Position numbers and translations under genes: made by a program. Shown one piece after another: positions 60,379-64,000 of a stretch of DNA of 64,000 nt. The notes under the pieces are model-generated. The model did not search any database and was not told the DNA's origin. It worked only from the letters and a program-made list of their open reading frames with translations. The stretch's first letter is position 1. Each line of letters begins with the position of its first letter. Source of the DNA: JABWBH01 sp964526695 (lineage in GTDB: Bacteria > Planctomycetota > Phycisphaerae > UBA1845); assembly GCA_964526695.1 (NCBI GenBank), contig CAZGJA010000089.1:224950-288949 (forward strand), in the 5' to 3' direction.

Positions 60379-60582
60379 ATGACCGACACGAACAACACCG
60401 CTTCCAAGGCTCCCAGCCACGTCGCCTACCAGGTGCGTGACCGCGAAGGCAAGAAGGCCTTCTGGACCCGCATCGGGGCCGCGTGGCAGCACGCCGACGG
60501 CAAGGGCTTCAACATCCAGCTTGAAGTCGTGCCGCTCGACGGCCGCGTCACGCTCCGCGTCGCCACCGAGAAGAAGGACTGA
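60379..60582 (+). CDS. Small element protein, unrecognised
   Basis: A 67-residue protein with AAAAGGAG before ATG 60379. The core, YQVRDREGKKAFWTRIGAAW then QHADGKGFNIQLEVVPLDGR, is a recurrent small protein of plasmids and integrative elements (FWTRIG.AW...DGKGFN.QL) of unknown function. It is followed after 11 nt by a perfect hairpin terminator, so it may be expressed separately from the genes beyond. Confidence 0.85.
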   Translation: MTDTNNTASKAPSHVAYQVRDREGKKAFWTRIGAAWQHADGKGFNIQLEVVPLDGRVTLRVATEKKD

Positions 60583-60593
60583 TTCAACCAACC

Positions 60594-60622
60594 GGGCGGG
60601 CCGAAAGGCCCGCCCTTTCTCT
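60594..60622 (+). terminator. Intrinsic terminator after the 67-residue gene
   Basis: Perfect 9-bp stem GGGCGGGCC (60594-60602), GAAA loop, GGCCCGCCC (60607-60615), then TTTCTCTT. It has the same GGCC-GAAA-GGCC apex as the terminator after tsf. The Shine-Dalgarno of the next gene follows at once. Confidence 0.85.
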
Positions 60623-60638
60623 TGAAAGGAACCTGAGC

Positions 60639-60890
60639 ATGACCACAGAACCGACAAACATCGACCGCGCCGCATGGGCGAAGGAAGCGCTCGCCGTCTT
60701 TACGGCCCGTACGTTCAGCGGCGATCACCCTGACACAATGGACCGAGACGATCTCGAATCTGCCATCGGCGACCTGATTACTGATCTGCTTCACCTTGCG
60801 CGACTGTCGGGCTTCGATCCCGATCGGATCTTCCCGCGAGCGCTCGATCAGTTCACGCTGGAGCAGCGCGAGGAAGGAGGCCGCGTATGA
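60639..60890 (+). CDS. Small element protein, unrecognised
   Basis: An 83-residue acidic helical protein (DRDDLESAIGDLITDLLHLA, RLSGFDPDRIFPRALDQF) with AAAGGA before ATG 60639. Its stop codon overlaps the methylase start (ATGA), so they are translated together. The composition fits a conserved regulator-type small protein of conjugative elements; no named family. Confidence 0.75.
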   Translation: MTTEPTNIDRAAWAKEALAVFTARTFSGDHPDTMDRDDLESAIGDLITDLLHLARLSGFDPDRIFPRALDQFTLEQREEGGRV

Positions 60891-61663
60891 GCATGCTCAC
60901 GTCCATCAATCCGTTCCTCGCGCGACGCCGTGTGCGGGCGTGCTTCCCTGTTTCGCGTCCGGAAGGGAATCCGCCTCAGCATCGTGTCCAGCTTTCCCGC
61001 TGGGCCAGGCTTCCGCTGGCGCCGGTGAACGGCAGTCCCGTCCCTCACCTCACGAGCCTCTACCACTTCGACGAGGCCGGCGAATACGGCGACCGACGCT
61101 ATCCCGGCAACTGCGGCGGCAACCTCATCCGCGACCTGCTCCGCTTCTTTCAGCCGGGCAGCGTACTGGACCCAATGACCGGCAGCGGCACGTGCTTCGA
61201 CGTGTGCCAGGAACTCGCCATCCGGTGCTGGTCGAGCGACCTGCACCAGAGCGTGGACGCCTGTTCGCCATCGGCATTCCCTCGTGAGGCGTTCGAGTTC
61301 TGCTGGCTTCATCCGCCCTACTGGCGGCAGAAGCTCTACACCGATGACACCCGCGACCTGTCGCGTACGCCGACACTGGACGCCTTCCTCAACCGCTACC
61401 GCCAGCTCATCGGCAACTGCGCCGCCGCTCTCATTCCCGGCGGCAGGCTGGCCATCCTCATGGGCGATTACAGCGATAGGCAGGCAGGCTTTGTCCCCCT
61501 CGTTTACCACACAAAACGGCTTGCCTTCGATGCCGGACTGCGGCAGTGTTGCACCGACATCATCCGCTTCGGGCACGGCGCGAGCAGCGGACGCAAGGTC
61601 TACCGCTCCGCCTTCATCCCCGGCCTGCACGACGTGTGCATGGTGTTCGAGAAACCACGCTGA
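60887..61663 (+). CDS. DNA methyltransferase-like protein (N4/N6 amino type)
   Basis: A 258-residue protein with GGAGG before ATG 60887. The SAM-binding motif I is VLDPMTGSGTCFDVCQEL. The catalytic motif IV position reads WLHPPYW, so the canonical Asp/Asn/Ser before PPY is His. The C-terminal GGRLAILMGDYSDR and KVYRSAFIPGLHDVCMVF complete a beta-class-like fold. Such element-borne solitary methylases may protect against host restriction or regulate transfer. The altered motif IV makes activity uncertain. No restriction endonuclease gene is nearby. Confidence 0.78.
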   Translation: MSMLTSINPFLARRRVRACFPVSRPEGNPPQHRVQLSRWARLPLAPVNGSPVPHLTSLYHFDEAGEYGDRRYPGNCGGNLIRDLLRFFQPGSVLDPMTGSGTCFDVCQELAIRCWSSDLHQSVDACSPSAFPREAFEFCWLHPPYWRQKLYTDDTRDLSRTPTLDAFLNRYRQLIGNCAAALIPGGRLAILMGDYSDRQAGFVPLVYHTKRLAFDAGLRQCCTDIIRFGHGASSGRKVYRSAFIPGLHDVCMVFEKPR

Positions 61664-61674
61664 CGGAGGCAACC

Positions 61675-61893
61675 ATGACCAATCCACCCGATGACTTTGA
61701 CTTCGCGGCGCTCTCGGCGCCCGAGCGGCTCCTGCTTGCCCAGCAGTTGCTCGACAGCGTGCTCGCCGAAGCCATGCCGCTGACGGTGCAGCAGCTTGAC
61801 GAGGTTACTCGCCGAGCCGCCGCCATCGACGCCGGCGAGATGACCTGCGAGCCGTGGGAGACAGTGCGGGCGCGACTGCTGCGCCCCGAATGA
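61675..61893 (+). CDS. Addiction module antitoxin
   Basis: A 72-residue acidic protein of the short antitoxin family found with ParE-type toxins (Pfam Unstab_antitox): LSAPERLLLAQQLLDSVLAE then TRRAAAIDAGEMTCEPWETV. GGAGG lies before ATG 61675. Its stop overlaps the start of the toxin gene by 4 nt (ATGA), the usual antitoxin-first arrangement with coupled translation. It probably represses its own promoter. Confidence 0.88.
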   Translation: MTNPPDDFDFAALSAPERLLLAQQLLDSVLAEAMPLTVQQLDEVTRRAAAIDAGEMTCEPWETVRARLLRPE

Positions 61894-62201
61894 CCCGGCT
61901 GGTGCTTACACCGCCCGCCGCCTTCGAGATTGCCGAAGCGGCGGCATCCTACGAGGCGACCCGCCCCGGGCTCGGCCGCACCTTTGTCCGGCACATCGAC
62001 CGCCTGATCAATCACGTCACCCGGTACCCCGAGTCCGCCCCGGTCATTGAACGCGGTTTCCGGCGAGCGGTGGTGTACCGGTTTCCGTTCTGCATTGTCT
62101 ACCGCGAGAAGCCCGGCGAGGTCCAGGTGCTCGGCTTGCTGCCGACACGCTCCGACCCGATGCGCCTGATGGAGCGGCTCACGGCACACGCAGACCGGTA
62201 A
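61890..62201 (+). CDS. ParE/RelE-superfamily toxin
   Basis: A 103-residue basic protein: MTRLVLTPPAAFEIAEAAAS, SYEATRPGLGRTFVRHIDRL and YRFPFCIVYREKPGEVQVLG form the compact ParE/RelE fold. Both ParE (gyrase inhibitor) and RelE (mRNA interferase) share it; the GLG.F and Y.FPF segments favour the ParE branch. It overlaps the antitoxin gene by 4 nt. Such modules stabilise integrative elements. Confidence 0.9.
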   Translation: MTRLVLTPPAAFEIAEAAASYEATRPGLGRTFVRHIDRLINHVTRYPESAPVIERGFRRAVVYRFPFCIVYREKPGEVQVLGLLPTRSDPMRLMERLTAHADR

Positions 62202-62205
62202 CGCC

Positions 62206-62403
62206 ATGACCGACAACGACATTCTTGACGACTTGTTCCACGGCTGCGCCTTCGCCGCATTCCTGGAGCAGGCAGCCATCGAAAGAGGCTGGCCCGATCC
62301 GGAAGCGACCCGCATCCGTGCCTACCGCCATTACGAGGAGGCTCTTGCAGCCAGGAGCCGCGACGCCCAGGCTCGCCCCTCGCCCCGTCGCCACGCGGCA
62401 TGA
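62206..62403 (+). CDS. Small element protein, unrecognised
   Basis: A 65-residue protein starting 4 nt after the toxin stop (ATG 62206), with acidic N-terminus (MTDNDILDDLFHGCAFAAFL) and basic C-terminus. I know similar unnamed proteins only from integrative elements. Tight spacing argues for cotranscription with the toxin-antitoxin pair. Confidence 0.7.
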   Translation: MTDNDILDDLFHGCAFAAFLEQAAIERGWPDPEATRIRAYRHYEEALAARSRDAQARPSPRRHAA

Positions 62404-62682
62404 ATCACCGTTCCGGCAATCTAGCACGGTCCGCGCCAGGCGGGGCATCGCCTGTCACGTCCCTTGCCCCTTCAATCCAGTCAGAAAGAACCCTCCGGCT
62501 CAGAACCTTACCGGCAGATGGATTGTCAAAGAGAGACGCATCCCCGGCCGATCGCGTCGGGTCCCGGCCATTGCGAGAACCCGACGGCGACGGCCTTATA
62601 CGGCAGATGCGAGTTTTCCGGTTTACTTCCGGTGAACGCCGGAGCATCCTGCCACTGACCACCACGACGCACGCACATCCGC
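62404..62682. other. Gap, no gene supported
   Basis: 279 bp containing only open frames without start signals. A weak direct repeat around GCAGATG...CGGCAGATG (62513, 62603) is present. No hairpin with T-run. Confidence 0.4.
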
Positions 62683-63288
62683 ATGAGTTCACACAAGCAG
62701 CCCCGCCCCGAGGGTGAAGGCGGCGACGCCGGACAACTTCGATTCAACTGGTCGCATTCGACTTCGGTCCGACACGACTCGCCACCCCAGCAGGCCAACA
62801 CGTCGGTAGAGGAACCGGCAGCGGCGAATGCGGCGCTGCACCCTCCCCCGACGATTCCGCCGAGTCACGCTCCAGATTCCTCTGATTCATCAGGCTCTTC
62901 GTACGGACCCGGCCACCCGTGGCACTACCTGCCTCAGGGCGACAACGCCTCGCCCGTCCCGTTCGAGGACATTCCGGCCAGCGACGAATCGGCCCGTGCG
63001 ATGGAGCGGGATCTGCCGAAGGCACGAGCCAAGCGGATCATCGCGGTCCGCGAGCGGCTCGAATCCGAGAGACGTGAACTCGACGAGGCCCGCGTCCGCT
63101 ACCAGGAGATCATCGACCGCGGGGCCGAGGCGCTGAGCCGCTACGACCGCGAGATCGCCTACGGCGGCAATGACGAGCTGGCCCGGGCCGGCACCCTGGC
63201 CCTGCTGTTTAACCAGGCGGCATGGCGGAAAGGCCGCATCGCCTGCCTTGAACGGGAGCAGTCGCGCGGCGGTGCCGTCCGGCGCTGA
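62683..63288 (+). CDS. Hydrophilic element protein with coiled coil
   Basis: A 201-residue protein. The first 95 residues are Ser/Pro-rich and probably disordered; residues about 100-195 are a charged helix, likely coiled coil (RAKRIIAVRERLESERRELD, EARVRYQEIIDRGAEALSRY). No catalytic motif. It precedes the parA leader region on the same strand, and may be a partner in segregation or transfer, which is inference only. Confidence 0.7.
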   Translation: MSSHKQPRPEGEGGDAGQLRFNWSHSTSVRHDSPPQQANTSVEEPAAANAALHPPPTIPPSHAPDSSDSSGSSYGPGHPWHYLPQGDNASPVPFEDIPASDESARAMERDLPKARAKRIIAVRERLESERRELDEARVRYQEIIDRGAEALSRYDREIAYGGNDELARAGTLALLFNQAAWRKGRIACLEREQSRGGAVRR

Positions 63289-63464
63289 GAACACCCGTCC
63301 AATCTACATGCCGCCCCCTGCCTCGCGTCCGCCTGAGTCAGTCATCCCACTGAGCGCCCGGTTGACACGCTTGTCGCAGTACGCTCCGAGGGGTCTCCGA
63401 GAATGCGCCAACAGACAAAAGTTCTGCAGACGTCTCCCCTAAGCTCTGCTTAGGCCGTCTTTCA

Positions 63465-63742
63465 CCGTGAAAGCCAGCATGAAAGCATGACAGCCTGCCA
63501 TCATGCAGGCTTGCCAGCAGGCTGTACGGATGGAGGACATGACGGCATGAAGGACAGATGGATGGACTGCCGGCAACCTGTCAGGCATGCACGTCAGCCA
63601 TCAAGCAAGCAGGAATGACGGCATGACAGCACTCCTGCAATCATGCAGAGCATCATGCTTGCGAGCTGGCGTGACAGACTGCAAACATGCCAGTACGAAA
63701 TAGTGCTTGCCAGCCAGCATGCCATCGTGCTAGCAGTCAAGC
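63465..63742. repeat. CATG/GCAGC-rich leader of parA; candidate centromere or operator
   Basis: About 275 bp composed largely of short overlapping words: GCATGACAGC, GACGGCATGA, ATCATGCAG, TGCCAGCA and GCAAGCA occur repeatedly, with CATG or CATC spaced roughly one helical turn apart. The stretch ends in AAGC directly before the parA ATG. There are no long exact repeats. Arrays like this upstream of parA in plasmids can be ParA/ParB binding regions. The first half of the gap 63289-63464 shows nothing notable. Confidence 0.6.
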
Positions 63743-64000
63743 ATGATTATCGTCGTCGCGAACTCCAAGGGCGGTGTCGGCAAGTCCACGCTTGCCGTGC
63801 ACCTCGCGTCGTGGCTCTCCGACCAGGGGCACCGCGTCACCCTCGCGGACTGCGACACGCAGCAGTCATCGTCGGAGTGGATACGCGAGGCGCGGCCGGA
63901 CGTGAAGGCCGTCCGCCTCGACAATCCCGACATCATCCTCAACGAATTGCCCGTGCTGGCCCAGGACACCGATTACGTCGTGGCAGACGGACCCGGCAGC
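63743..64000 (+). CDS. parA: ParA-family ATPase (partial, runs off the window)
   Basis: The first 86 residues of a ParA/MinD-type ATPase: MIIVVANSKGGVGKSTLAVH with the deviant Walker A (KGGVGKST), the A' motif VTLADCDTQQSSSEW, and DYVVADGPGS as the start of Walker B. No stop occurs before the window ends. ParA drives DNA segregation with a ParB; the ParB gene on this element is 13 kb to the left. No N-terminal helix-turn-helix is present, so it is the short (type Ib-like) or orphan form. Confidence 0.92.
   Translation, partial: MIIVVANSKGGVGKSTLAVHLASWLSDQGHRVTLADCDTQQSSSEWIREARPDVKAVRLDNPDIILNELPVLAQDTDYVVADGPGS

Noticed and set aside
44581..64000. Complete conjugation system
   Set aside because: Relaxase and coupling protein are present, but no VirB4, VirB6 or other channel gene is found up to 64,000; the element may be mobilizable only, or its channel genes lie beyond.

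Overview
The window looks like a high-GC planctomycete (Planctomycetota, possibly Phycisphaerae) chromosome carrying an integrated mobile element. The lineage call rests on gene content: a DUF1501 protein, many secreted Cys-containing proteins with HAF or LolA-like folds, a bacterial peptidylarginine deiminase, and intergenic regions full of small palindromes. It is inference, since no 16S rRNA is present.

Positions 1-44,524 are chromosomal. They open with rpsB and tsf, each followed by a hairpin terminator. Housekeeping genes follow, interspersed: tdh, an RluA-type pseudouridine synthase, ribF, an nrnA-like DHH phosphoesterase, an HDOD-GGDEF protein, an orphan ABC-ATPase/GNAT fusion, queE, an AI-2E-type permease and a lutA-like gene. 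Between them is a large exported-protein repertoire: a HAF-repeat protein, a metzincin-type protease, a subtilase, an N-terminal-nucleophile amidohydrolase, a peptidylarginine deiminase and a large lipoprotein. Five or six of the exported proteins, with unrelated N-terminal parts, share the same ~70-80 residue C-terminal domain. I consider this the most interesting protein-level observation.

The chromosomal intergenic DNA is unusually rich in repeats. There is a REP/RAYT transposase unit flanked by inverted triplets of hairpins, with a decayed copy near tsf. There are three heptanucleotide tandem arrays, two of them between a good ribosome-binding site and the deiminase reading frame, which is out of frame with it. 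There is also a 23-bp tandem array and several dispersed palindromes.

At 44,525-44,599 lies a tRNA-Pro(CGG). A large serine integrase is encoded toward it and its stop codon lies inside the tRNA T-loop, so the left end of an integrative element is at the tRNA 3' end. From there to 64,000 (the right end is not reached) the genes are those of an integrative conjugative or mobilizable element: one nine-gene co-oriented run (DUF1232, ParB, a 28-residue membrane peptide, VirD4/TraD-type coupling protein, membrane protein, two small proteins, a J-domain protein, integrase) facing a divergent XRE regulator; a WGR protein and resolvase with a probable res site; a MobF relaxase; a DNA methylase; a ParE-type toxin-antitoxin pair; and ParA preceded by a dense CATG-rich repeat region. 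No type IV secretion channel genes are visible. Cargo includes a tandem double seven-bladed YVTN propeller and a methyltransferase-like protein.

Many start codons were moved from the longest frame to the start supported by a Shine-Dalgarno sequence or a signal peptide; each entry gives the reason.
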